Source: Lineus longissimus
Taxonomy: Eukaryota; Nemertea; Pilidiophora; Heteronemertea; Lineidae
Reading direction: 5' to 3'
Length of the DNA: 64,000 bases
NCBI RefSeq assembly: GCF_910592395.1
Contig: NC_088309.1
Location: 7,194,501-7,258,500, forward strand
In this document: positions 1 to 12,240 of the stretch, one piece after another
How the letters are laid out: the number at the start of each line of letters is the position of its first letter
How positions within the stretch are numbered: position 1 is the stretch's first letter
Position numbers and translations under genes: made by a program
The notes under the pieces: model-generated
What the model saw: the letters and a program-made list of their open reading frames with translations, nothing else
Database searches by the model: none
What the model was told of the DNA's origin: nothing

Positions 1-589
1 GAGTAAGGAGTTGAGATCATGGAGCAGATTCATTTGTGGCATGAAGTCCTTAAAAACATTACACATACCAATGACCCCATAAGAAGGATACCAATGAGCA
101 AGAATTCCAAAAATCCTATGAAATGAAATAGTTCACCATACGCTTTCCTGCCAAGAAACGACACTGAGATGCTAAGTCCACTTGAACAATTTCAGTTTGT
201 AATGAAAAGATGAAATATCAGTTTGATGATACAGTTTTTACTCCTCCAACCAGCAAGTCGAATAATGAAATTTGGAAATGTGAATACAGAGCTATACACA
301 ACCGTCTGTTATTGTTAATTTGATGATGACACAATCGGTAGAACCAACAAAAGCAGTATTGTATAGTTGATTTGCTAGTACTCTCGGATAAGAATGGATC
401 ACTAAAAGGGCATACATGATAAAGACAAAGGGTAGTGAGCCGATTATATACTACCTCTTGTGGAAGTGACACCCACTTAGGCACATAGGTGTAACAGGTG
501 TAATCGTCATAGCAACACATACACATGACCAAAAACGCATTACTTCAAAGAAATGAGTTTTTGATATGACATCATCATACAATTTCTCA

Positions 590-1026
590 CTAGAGGTCAC
601 TACGTAGAAGGTCGATGTAGTAGAGATACATGTCCTCTTTGAATTTTAGTCCCTCGACAATGAATTTCAACTGAAATGGTCGTTTCAGTTGCTGTCTTTG
701 AAAAAACACTATCATTAAAAGCCAGTAGAAGATCAAGGATCTCATCGGCAGACTATCCATCTCAATCGTTTCCAAGTATTTTCATACACATAGGACCACC
801 AGACTGGTTTATAATATTGTATTGGTTCATCAGACACGCCGAAGACCGTATCTGGAAGTAAAAGCATATATACTGAAGTTCTAATATAAGGCACTAGTAT
901 ATGCAATCTTCTTGAATATGCAGGTTTACAAAAAACTCTTTCACTGCCAATAGCATAGGCGTACTGGAATAATAGACTTCCCCACCCTGCCAAAGCAGAA
1001 ACCTTTGATCTTTCTAAAAGCAGTTA
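590..1026 (-). pseudogene. Possible decayed coding relic, weakly glycosyltransferase-like
   Basis: Reading the minus strand from about 1026, one frame gives LLERSKVSALAGWGSLLFQY and continues to a stop near 742. A second frame stays open further down to about 599. The opening G-W-G-x-x-L-F-Q-Y-A pattern resembles the nucleotide-sugar loop at the start of GT11-type fucosyltransferases (G-R-L-G-N-x-x-F-Q-Y-A). The rest shows no clear catalytic motif, there is no ATG, and the frame is broken, so any gene here would be dead. Chance resemblance is quite possible. Confidence 0.15.
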
Positions 1027-1027
1027 T

Positions 1028-1039
1028 CCCCCCCCCCCC
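1028..1039. repeat. Poly(C) tract
   Basis: Twelve C in a row. Similar pure G or C runs occur at 2801-2811, 9451-9460, 12979-12991 and 33032-33041. Confidence 0.9.
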
Positions 1040-2180
1040 AGGCAGGTCAATGAACTATCATGATATTACAAATATATTCCGTTGGCAATACAATATATCA
1101 AAAAATATATCGTAAGATAAACACACTTTGAGGGTAAATACAGAATTCATTGCCAATGTTAGAAATGAGAACCTGACTCGTTCAAAGAATGTTTATACTT
1201 TTGATAAAACACACATACAGTAAGACCACATTGATTGGAGTTTTACTTCCCATTGACTGAAAGCATCATATAATGGATATGCATGTACAGACTTTTATAT
1301 ATGCAAAATACTATATAACTACACCTGCTTATTGTCCATAAATCAGGACCACTCATTATATCCATACTCGTTCATTACCACAAGTGACCTGAGATCGCCC
1401 AAAGAAAGGCGCCAACTATAATCTAATAATGTTGTCATTGATTTTTCATCGAGAAGCAAGGCACGGCTTGCAACTGAAACACCAGCAGGTCATGCCCGGG
1501 GAATACAAATGCTTTATGAGATTTATTCCTTTCATTCTCGGCTAATGTGATTACAATCACCAGAAGAAGAAATATCATAGGATCAGCTCAGCATTTGAGA
1601 TATTAATACATGGGCGGCGACCGAATATTCATGCATTCATATTGATCGCTCAATCGTCAATCAAATCGAAATTGGACGAAATCATATACAAGACTTTTGA
1701 AATGCCAATCACAAGTCAAATATGGGCCAAATTCAAGGTGATAGTGGAAAACAGACCTAAATAGTTTATACAAACATAAAAGAATCTTTGACCCAAACCC
1801 ACAATAATGCCATAATTCACATCAGGCCTAAAATTATTCAAAAAAATCATACAAAAAGCACAAACTGCTGAATCGGAATAAAAACTCTTGACGTGCTGAC
1901 CTTTCACAACCAGGCAGGTGACTTCTGTGTTATCATGCTTCCTGTGAACTGGGTAAATTCTACATAACCAATTTTCACCACTCCTCCCATTATTATTAAG
2001 TGTCACACTTTCTGCAGAATTGACTATCAATGCCGAGTTTTTGTGATAGATATCTGACATAGCCTATCTGCTCTGGTCAAAATGCATTTTTTGTTAAATT
2101 GCAATAAGTACCTCTGTCTTCTAAGCCTGTCAGTTATGAATTCCTACATCAAGTATACATGGAGCAGTGAGTGGGTCTAT

Positions 2181-2579
2181 AGCCGCACTTACACCACCTG
2201 AAAATGGACCACCAATCTTGGTTCGGGAACCAATGCCGCACCATCGAAAATCCACCAAGCGCTTACACCAGCGCTGCAGCTAGTTATAAAATCCGGCTAC
2301 AGATGGCGCGCAAACAATAAATTGCATGCGCAGAAAGCGCCATTTCGAAAGCGCCGCCTGGAGCCGAACCATCTAACTAGCTGATTGCCGATCCATTTGC
2401 GCGTACACCACGACAAAGCCGAGCTTTTAACAAGCCAGGCGAATTTGGACCATCAAGCTTGGTGGGACAAATTCGCTCGGCGATTTGAATCGGCAATGGA
2501 TTGCCGAACCAATTTGTCGGGGCAATGTGGTGGTGTAAGTGCAATTGGTCCACCAATATTTCGTGGTGTAAGCGCAGCT
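2181..2579. mobile_element. Non-autonomous inverted-repeat DNA element, copy 1
   Basis: The ends are inverted copies of AGCYGCRCTTACACCAC: the left end reads agccgcacttacaccac and the right end reads gtggtgtaagcgcagct. The interior carries several more inverted pieces, such as cggcaa/ttgccg and gtggtgtaagtgc, so the element can fold back heavily. It is nearly identical to the element at 16350-16759. The bases outside the ends are TAT on both sides, which would fit a 3-bp target duplication but could be chance in AT-rich DNA. There is no transposase. A short open frame inside is shared by both copies but starts at a non-ATG codon and is not credible as a gene. Superfamily is not assigned; PIF/Harbinger-like (3-bp target) or a TA-targeting type are possible. 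Confidence 0.8.
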
Positions 2580-5500
2580 TATACCTTGATGCAATTGCAC
2601 AAACACATTAAGTTTGATATCTTAATCACCAAGTGCCGAGAAATAACACACGTCTTTCTGAACATTAAAAGCTTATCCTGAATAAACGTCAACCCACCAA
2701 GAGTAATCACAAGCAAATCTTTTAAAAATTAATTCAAGTACATTAAAGAACCAAAGGGAAGTCTAAGGCCTAGGCCTACGTCAGCAACTCACAATATTCT
2801 GGGGGGGGGGGTGTTGTGTGATAAAAAAAACCCTGCGGAGATGTTCAACACATTTGGTTTACTGCAGATTTAAGGGTTGACCATAGGCACCACCATTTTG
2901 GCTGGAATTTGAAATCATAAGGCAATTAGAATGAAGTAAATGCCAATTTCAAGAGTAAAAGTTAGTTCTCTAGAAAACAAAGACTCCCATCCTTGAACAT
3001 CGCCCCATCCTGTCTTGTGCACGAAGGAAGTGGAAGCCATCTTTAAAGCTATTCAAGTTCCATGCTTGGATAGGGACATATAGTCAATCAAAAACAGGCT
3101 AGATTTCCTGAAGAACCTAGAAATATCAGAAGTTTCACCCACAGAAATATGATGTGAAGACAGAATTACCTTTTCTGCTGACATTTCCACACAATGAGGT
3201 TTATAGTCTGCCCACCTGGACAAAAGTTCCCCGGCGAAAATTCTAAATACCACCAAACAGGAGGGAAGATGCCACCAATATGTAGGATAGAACTACAAGT
3301 GAGCAAACTCAACAAGCTGAATCAATATTCATGTAGAGTACAGAGCAGAGAGAATATGTGCTGATATGCACTGGTTATGGCCCATACACGGGTAGTCATA
3401 TCATACTCGAGATTTTCATTATTGACGACAAACCTATCCTAAATGAAATGCACCTGTCCATGAATGAACTATACATCACGATTTAAATGTTGAGTTGTGA
3501 ATCATGTTCAATAGTTTTATTTTGAATTGAAATATCAATATGTCAACAGAGTGAAAATTGGCGATGAGTGGTATAACAAAATTGACAATAGGCAAGCGGC
3601 TGCTGGGTTCTTTTTGCAGTCCGTGGTGTTCGGCATGCCCTTGCTGATTTCAACAATTATTAGCCAATTCACTTTGTCAATTGGTGTAAAACAGGCAGAC
3701 ATCTGTAAGATGTAGAAGTATTTTATTATCTGGCCATGCCAGCACAGCTCAATCGACATGTTATCCGTTGATCAAGCTGCACTACATGTACATGATAACC
3801 AAGGCTAATCAGGGCTGATTGACAGGAGATAACTAGATCAGGCTGAGGAGCTGAGTTAAGATTTTTCGCCCAACTGCATGGTCAAAGGTCTGACAAAGGA
3901 GTCCAATTCATTGTTCTACTTCTAAGTTCCGGTTACCAACCAATTGACCTCCGGAGCACCCCCACTCCATTTATATTATAATCCAATTACCATACTTCCC
4001 CGAATAAGAGAACCGAACATGCAGTATACTATCAAACGAACAGCCTTTCATTAATGGAAGTAATGACTGAAGATTTCAAAAGTGTTTGAATGTGTTCCCT
4101 AGCAACAACCTACTCTCGAAGATAGGCGAGGAGGCTGAACCATTCGCATGTCTTGTGAAGTTTCTTGATCTTAATGCTGCTGGCTACCACACAATAAGGC
4201 CTCGGTTCAACTATGAGGAGAACCGAAAATCGTTCATCAGGCTGAATTTGGACAAGATATTGTTCGGAGACCATACAGAGCACAAGTGACAACGTCTTCC
4301 AGGGAATACTTTTACTATTTAGATTGGCAAAATGGAGTCACTATAGTTTCACCTTAAAACAAGTATATTTAGTTTTGTAAGCCATGTAGACTAGTAATTT
4401 GGTGTCCATGAATCCCTCCTAGCAAATGTTTCACTGGAATGAAGACATCACAAGGCGGCATAAACATGTCAACAGTCTAGTTAGCAAAGTACACGATGTC
4501 TATACTTACAGAAAGAACTGTCCCGTCACCGTTCACTGCCATATCATACATGCAACAACTACACAAGCAGCAATCCACACAATGTTTGCATATATGAGGT
4601 CACATATGTTTATCCCACAATACCACCGAGTTGTAAATAGTTCAGCCCTCTGGACGTGAAAACGGTGAAAGGCATAACCTCTTTTCGTAAAGGTATAGGC
4701 CTAACTGCCTGGATCCTCTCACAAACCCACCAAGGCTCGACTGTTTTTCGTCATGGGCTATTAATAATTCAACATATAAGTAAGGATCAATAGTGGCTTA
4801 AGCTCTTATAATCAATTCGTTCTGCTTGAAGAAGATAAAATTAATTCTGTACAATGATGTCCTTTTAATTGTAGTCAAGATCTTTTAGCAAGTGAGGTAT
4901 ATCATGATATCATTGAACACATCATTGAGGGTGCGGCAGTTACCGAAAATAAAACCTTGCCTAATCTAGGGTGTTATTCCCAAATATTTGATACCGAAAT
5001 TGTGTATACTTCCAATAATTCACTTCATAACAATCCAACTTCCCATTTTATCATACTTTATTTGACCTAGACCCACAATGCACTGTGGGGAGTATATTGG
5101 CTGAGGAATATGGCAATAACCAAGACATTTCAAAAGCAAATAACCAACCCATAAATCAATCAATGCATATCAATGGATGATAAATGCGAAAAATATATTC
5201 CCCACTGGCCACCGGCTAATGATCTGGGATCCATACCTCAAAGGTTATCGTGACACAGACGCAAGGCTGAATTCATATTTGCGTCATTAATCAATGCTCT
5301 GAAATGTGCAACAGAAGATCTCTTTCCTCAATTCATACACATATTAGTTGTATTGTTTGCGACAGGTTTTAATATCTTGAGCAAAGTTTAGACTCTAACT
5401 CGAGGTAATCGGTTACCAACCAATGAATTAGCGGCGATCACACGTTAGGTCATAGTCCTGCATGCCATTAAAGTATGATTTCACATAGAGTTTCTTGATC

Positions 5501-8500
5501 TAAGTAATGTTTTCGTCATTCGAAGAGCAGTTCAGAAACGCAGACAGAACACAAACCCAACAAATTACAGGATAAATCCTTTGCAAGCCAGTAAATAACA
5601 ACCTTCAGGCACTTCAGACAGATTACACTGGTCATACTTGGTAATCCCCTAATATTCTTGGAGAAAAACAAATTTTCAAATTCCCTAATAATCTTGGAGC
5701 AAATTTTTTTTCAAACTTGACTTCAATTCCAAAAGTTCAATAAGGTTGACCTTAAAAATGCCAATTCCAGAATTATATTATTTATTTAGCATGAATCTAA
5801 TTTTCACTATATTGCCATAGTCATGTGCACGGGATTTAATCCATGACCATGATATATACGCTTGTATAGTTGTTACTATAGCAATTGTAAAATTAATTGG
5901 AGGGAGTCGATGTTAGTTTTCTCGACTGATCAAGCGTAAGAGTTACTGGCGACACTGGGAACCATGTTTACCAACGCTTGAACTACTTCTGTGTTCACTC
6001 TTGCCTTACAAAATTGTTCTCCAAGACATGTTTATGATGAATTTGACTGCGCTGCACCGGGCTTAAAATTCATTGCAGCCAAGGATCGGTACATTTGATT
6101 GATGGGACCCAAATCATCCATTGATCCAGGCACACTGACAAAGCATTAGCGATGAAGTGCAATGATCAATCTATTGGAAGTGGATGAAGCCAGCCTGATT
6201 GGCAAAGGTGAGGCAAAAGTAACTCAATATAAGGTGACTCTTGGGTGCAATATTAGGAGACTCTTGGGTGAAAATCTCGCCCTGCCTTGGCTCTTAGGAG
6301 AATATTGTATTGCTTCTCTCGTCAAAGCATCAGCAGTGAAGCCAAGGGAGGATGTTTGGTAGGCCTGTCTCCTAAGCGAGGGACCTGGTGAACATTTCAG
6401 TGTGAAAAATGCCTATATAGCCGACCGCTTGTACTTTCTAATATTTTTATCATCAAGAATGGCCTGAAATGGCATCTCCACACATAGTCATGCAGTACAA
6501 GTGATTTCTTATTTCAAAAATGGTGTGAAATTGCCTCTCAGAGCTTCTAAGTATCTCCAAGGGGAGGGCCCTAGACCCCTGTAACATAACGCATGTTCCA
6601 CCTTCAGTCGACAAGATTTGAATCCACTATCATGAAATATTTTGAAAAAATTAGGATTTTTCTGCTTTCTAATATGCTGAAAAGCAAAGATTTCAGTAAC
6701 GGCATAAAATGAACAATTCTTCAAACTCTCCATGTCCTTAATAGAAAGCTTTCCACTAAAGGAGAGGTTCCACTTAAGTTTGAATTTCCTTTTTGTAAGC
6801 TTAAAACAGCACACCATGAAATGTGTTCCGGCCCAAAAACTGGTCACTGATTCATTAGAGTAAAATGGGCTAATAAAAAACACGGTTCTTTACTTCCTGA
6901 CGTCATACAGTGTTGATTTTCAATGAGGATCGAGATATCATTGTTGTCATCAAAAATTGGGTTACTAACCCAGAAACAGTGGCATGACCCTGCTTTAATG
7001 AACTTTGACAGAACATTCGATTCATATCTCAAAAGACTTGACAGGAAAATAACCCAATTGTAATAAATTGGGCCAGGCTGAAACCAAATCAAACCTCCCA
7101 AGTATAGCCATGCACATATCCATATGTTTAGGCCTGATGAAAGAGACAATGGACCTGTTTTACGCCAGCTACAAATCTGGCCACAAGTAACTTTACCTTG
7201 TCAGGTGCAGCACTGCACATTGATTCAGCATGTGCATCTGGGAAGTCTTTTTGGGGTGTTCAATTGGGGAGGGGGCTTTTTCAGGATGCCGGGATAGAAC
7301 AAAGAATGGTCATGACTTTTGAGATAGACATCCCTATTATTCAGCGGGATTCTACGAAACATAGTACAATCAAGAGTGAGTGTGATAGGGCACTTTAGGC
7401 ACCAATGATGTTCCCCACACTTTCAAGAACATGGTTGATTGGTAAAATATTGCATTGATTCCAGTTGGAATTTGTTAATACTAACGACACTGGTATAAAC
7501 ACACTTGATGGTCTGCTACACAATGAGCTGGACAATATTAGACAAGCAGACACAACACAGCTGCACTTTATATAGTATTTTTAATACAACCTGTACACAG
7601 CTGATAATGGACCATATTGAAATGTTAAGTCAACTATTACACACCAGACAGGTAATGCCTTCACACATGATGACACCATATAATATCATGAAGTATATTT
7701 ACTTACCATGTGTTCTCCCTGAGTCATGGCTGATAGACAAGTCAGACGCATCCCCATATTGAAAACATACCCTAATGGCACCTATCCATTCCCTTATCCA
7801 AGTTAATCCTTTGTCTTAATGAAGGAAGTATCCAGAGTTAGTCATTATGCGCCGTTCCTTGACGACCTGCTCGCTGGTCTGCAACCGTTTGGAAGCGTGC
7901 CGGTGATAGCTTGCAACCACTCGAGTGCTACACACGAGGTGGCTTACAGCTGCTGGCTCCGTTTCTCTAAATCTGATGTATCTTAGCAACTTTGCTGCAT
8001 AATGTTCCTCACCTAATCGCTGCTGAGTTGAATTGTAGCAAAACGAGTTCAAGACAGAGCTACCATTGCCCTTTTAGCAATGAGCTTGTCTAATCAACCA
8101 CTTGCAAGAAAGCCATAACAGACTGACTATTTCCAACTGAAGAATCCAGTGAAGTGACTAGGTATCAGATAAAATAAGTCCTGATGTGTCTGACTTACAC
8201 TTTTCAATACTCACGCGTGATCTGGACAGAAACAAAGGTTCCAACCGAGCCAAATGTACACAGACATGAGAAGCAGGCCTTATATTGTACAATATTGTGT
8301 AGCCTCCTGACCTTCATGCAGCAGAACTGCATTCACAAGAATCTCAATAGTCGATCAAACTACAAATAACTACGAGCGTGCGTATACAATAACACCACAG
8401 CTCATGAGATCTGTACAAAATCAATCAAGAGAAGTCCTCAAGTCAGATCCTGAAGTCAGAATGCAACCAAGTCGACCTGCATATCCTACATCCATAGCAC

Positions 8501-10770
8501 ACAGCCTATCCATAGAGCACCTGGAGATCAACTTTCAGCTATCTGACCTGCTGACCCAGTTCTCTATTATACTCAGCGCTCAACCTGCTCCCAATGAGGT
8601 GCACTGTCTCTTATCACGTTCTATCTCATTTCTTATACGATACCAAAGTGTATATTCCACACTTGGTTACTGTTAGCCAATCATGTTTCTCTTGAATTCA
8701 CACATCAGGGGGTTCTAGACAACCAAACCATAGAGAGAATCACATCACTGACAACTATCCATGGTCCCAAGTAAAACAGAACTTTAATGGACTCGATCAG
8801 CTAACCATGAACACGAGAATTCTTGTGTCTTTAAAATATTCTCAAAGGACCTAGTTTCTGACCTGTCCGAAGACTTCCTGACAGTGATTTAAACGGTAGC
8901 ACTCATAAAGCAGAATACTCAAAATTATTTGATCACTTGTAGTGCTTAGATTGATATCGCACAAAATACACATGTCTCATGTTCAGCTTAGGATTTGGTT
9001 AAGTTGTCTCCACCCATATACAGCCGAACCAATAGAGGATAAGCCTCGAGGTACAAATCATTAAATACATAACTGGAATATGTTAACCTTTCGATTTAAA
9101 CTTGTCAAAGCACCTTATCAGATTCATGTAAGAGATAAGAGATAAGAGATGGAATATGAAAATATTGTAACTATTTTAGTCTATCAGGAGGCTACACAGA
9201 GCACAACCTGAGACTGACAGATCAAACGATTGCGTTTAGGATTAATGCAGCTGATAAACTTGTAGTTTCTTTTTGCCTACAGGATCAAAAGGGGGTCTGA
9301 AAAATGAACTGGGGTAGTGTTTAGGAGAAATATTAGGATGCCTTCTGATATAGACACAAAGACTAGGCCAGGGTGATGTTTGAGATTGGAGCCAAAATAA
9401 TTGTGCGCTTCTGAGATGGTAGAGAAAAGAGTGGGGCGCATCATTACCAAGGGGGGGGGGCAAAGCGGTAAGAAGAAAATTAGAAACGGTTCTGATCAAA
9501 ACAAATGTTTGATACTTCAATCCGCTCAGAATATGATCACACACACAATGTAGGGTAATCTATACTGTTTGACAATCATGAAAAAGATTCCAAAACTATA
9601 GAATGCAGCAACAATCTTTCCAAGTGGTTTGTTACCTTGAGGTGGATATAGCAATGAAATCTACATTCAGCAGCCAGCTCCTTTTCTAAAATGCCATACC
9701 AATCCATCAATGCATGCACCCGGTCGCGAAAAGCTTCCAATGGCTTTCGTGATTGAAGAAGTCACACACGCCGCCAATCACCTTTGACATTTACGAATCT
9801 AATGGCTTCGAACACGCCTAAAGAAAGGTGCGGAACTGTCTTCCAGCTCAGCAAGATGGGAAATTAGAATAGTAGGTACAATAACAGAGTAGTGGCGGGT
9901 AGACTTCCATATCATCGAGTTCAATAGAAACTCAATATGACTGATGAGAAAACAAAGGATGATAGCTATCTACTATCATTCTTTACATTGGATACCAGTC
10001 AGGCAGTGTGAAAAGATGTAAAGGTGCCGTTGCGTACAATAGGACAAGTTCATCATTTCAGGGAGAAAACAAAGGATGATCATAAAACCATATGTTGGCA
10101 TAGCATCCCCATTATGTGGAACGATTAAGACAGCATTCTGCTCCCTGACATTGTCGATATTGTTAATCTTGCATTCATTATCTGCTTTAGATTCAGGCTT
10201 GCAGCAACAAAAACATGCAGAAGGGAAAAAAGATGCCATATCTCATTTCAATTGCCTCAGATGGATGACTCGAATTTTAGATACCTGCACCACCCCTGCT
10301 GAAGTCAAATTAAACTGACATGGACACCAATAGTATACCTACTATTCTGTGTATAATCTAGTAAACACGCTTTACTTTAGAGCTGTTGAAAAGTTGCAAT
10401 AGTCTCTTGGATTTATCATGATGTTATATGATGTTATCAGATTAATACACAACGTTGACACAGAAATAACTGGAAAGGTTATTGACAAGCGAAACCCATA
10501 GGTCAAACCAAGGGCAGATATTGATAGAATTCAACAATTTCGCATTCAAGAGAAGTTCAACTTAGCACATGACAGGAATTAACCAATAATCTAAGCCAAT
10601 GACAAACAACAACCACTATTTTGCCAAAGGGAAATCGATTAACATTGTTATTAGTAAGAATTGATTTTTATTATTATAGACTAACTCCCACAATATCTGA
10701 ATAAAGATAATATCTGATTTAACAAAGAGAAGCTACAACCTTAAGCTATATCTAGGTTTTCTTTACCATT

Positions 10771-10920
10771 GCATTTACAATACAGCGGAACCTCTCCAAA
10801 CAGACACCTCTGCAGTGAAGACACCCTCTAGTAGGGACAGTGATTTTGGCCCAGAATGGATAATTTCTGTACAATTTGACCTCTGTAATGAGGAAACCTC
10901 CTATTAAGGCCAACATTTTT
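10771..10920 (-). repeat. Dispersed repeat of the 'cttaatagagaggt' type
   Basis: On the minus strand this copy reads as a run of short related units of the kind 'ccttaatagagaggtgtcct', with phrases such as ccaaaatcactgtcc, attacagaggtc and ggagaggttccgctgta. A better preserved copy lies on the plus strand at 57690-57890 inside an SVOP intron, and fragments occur near 14850 and 62452. It has no coding potential of its own. It is probably an ancient mobile repeat family of this genome. Confidence 0.7.
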
Positions 10921-11204
10921 GCGGTAACGTCTGCTGTTATGACTAAAGTTATGTGAAGCAAGCACCTAACTTATCGCGATAAGAGTATTTTTACTCAGCC
11001 ACCAAAATGTTTTTACGAATTGAAAAACTAATATAAGCCACGTATTTTTGGATTTGGCCTTCGGTCTGCTACTCAAGTGAAGGCAATGAATCATTATCCA
11101 TGGCAGCACGTATCACACCAGTTGGCGAGATCTCACTTAATTATCGATGCTTGATCCTCTCAAGCGAAAGGACCATCACTGAAGGCACAGCATACAGATG
11201 AGGG

Positions 11205-12240
11205 GAGATATGGACAATTTCAAATGAAGCTCCCCTTCTCAATGAACCTCCACTGAACTCAAGTGAAGTGATGGGTAGTCATGTTTACCAGACAGTAGCA
11301 ATGTTGATGGACTTTATGTGAAGCAGTCCTATTTCCTCTTCTAAGAAAGTGAACCTTCGCTGAACTCACAGAGGAAGCAGCTGCGGTAGCAATGCCTACC
11401 AACGTACAAGTTAAACCACAGGCACATGAAAATCAATTAACACCAGCCCTACTGACAATGCTCATCAAATAATAGTTTGTGAGTGTTGTCAGCTGGTCTG
11501 GCAATTTTCATGTACCTTTAGTTTAATCCTAACATTTGAAGATATAGCAATCCCTGTAAATCTTCGCTGAAAACATAGATGAAGCTAGCACTATCATCCG
11601 CTGTGAACAGAATAAGCAGCTCTATTCGAAGCAAATCCTCAAAACAAGACCTTGACTTCAAAAGAGTAATTAGCATTCATTCCTACCATTCACCAACCAT
11701 GTTGCAAGAATACGCAGCACTACACCATGTCAGCTATGAAGCAAAGGAATCTTAACTAATCCCTCATCTCTGCACACTAAAAAGTACCATTAGATAAATA
11801 AGAGAAGACCTGTAGTCGTCCCAACCACCTGTTCATGCTGTCGTCGCTATGAACACATAGAATGCGCCCAGCAACTTCTTGCTGGTGATAAACAAATGGA
11901 GCTCAATTTGAATCTAAACTAAAACCTCATCTTCGCACACTTAGAAGTACCATTAAGGGAATTAGTGGAGATTTGTAGCCATCCCCCAACTGCATTGCAA
12001 TCATTTCCTACCACCATGTGCTGGAACATGCACATGAGAGCGTCAAGCAAAGAAGCTCAATTTAAAGAGAAACTATAATTCCTCATTCCGCTCGCTAAGA
12101 AGTGCTTTTACTTAACTCAGAGAAGGCCTGTTGTGCAATATCAAGGAGTTGCCGCCATCATCCCTACCAAGACGTCGCTAGAACACACCAAACAATTTTT
12201 ACACAAAGAGAGCCCACCGCAGCCTGAAGGGAAATGGATG
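11205..12240. repeat. Degenerate tandem repeat field, period about 160 bp
   Basis: Phrases recur in the same order. 'cctcat..c.c.cacacta.aagtacca' appears near 11762, 11925 and 12081. Each is followed by a version of 'agagaagacctgtagt', then 'catccc..acc', then 'gaagctcaattt'. The spacings are about 163 and 156 bp. More diverged versions ('gaacctccactgaactca', 'gaaccttcgctgaactca') extend the field to the left. Units are too diverged to count exactly. No frame stays open across units. Confidence 0.55.

Noticed and set aside
2385-2681. Open frame conserved between the two inverted-repeat elements (also 16565-16765)
   Set aside because: It starts at a non-ATG codon, runs through palindromic terminal DNA, and is shared only because the elements are nearly identical in sequence.
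6509-6883. 124-codon minus-strand frame
   Set aside because: Low-complexity AT-driven composition, no recognisable domain, no exon borders or conserved motif.
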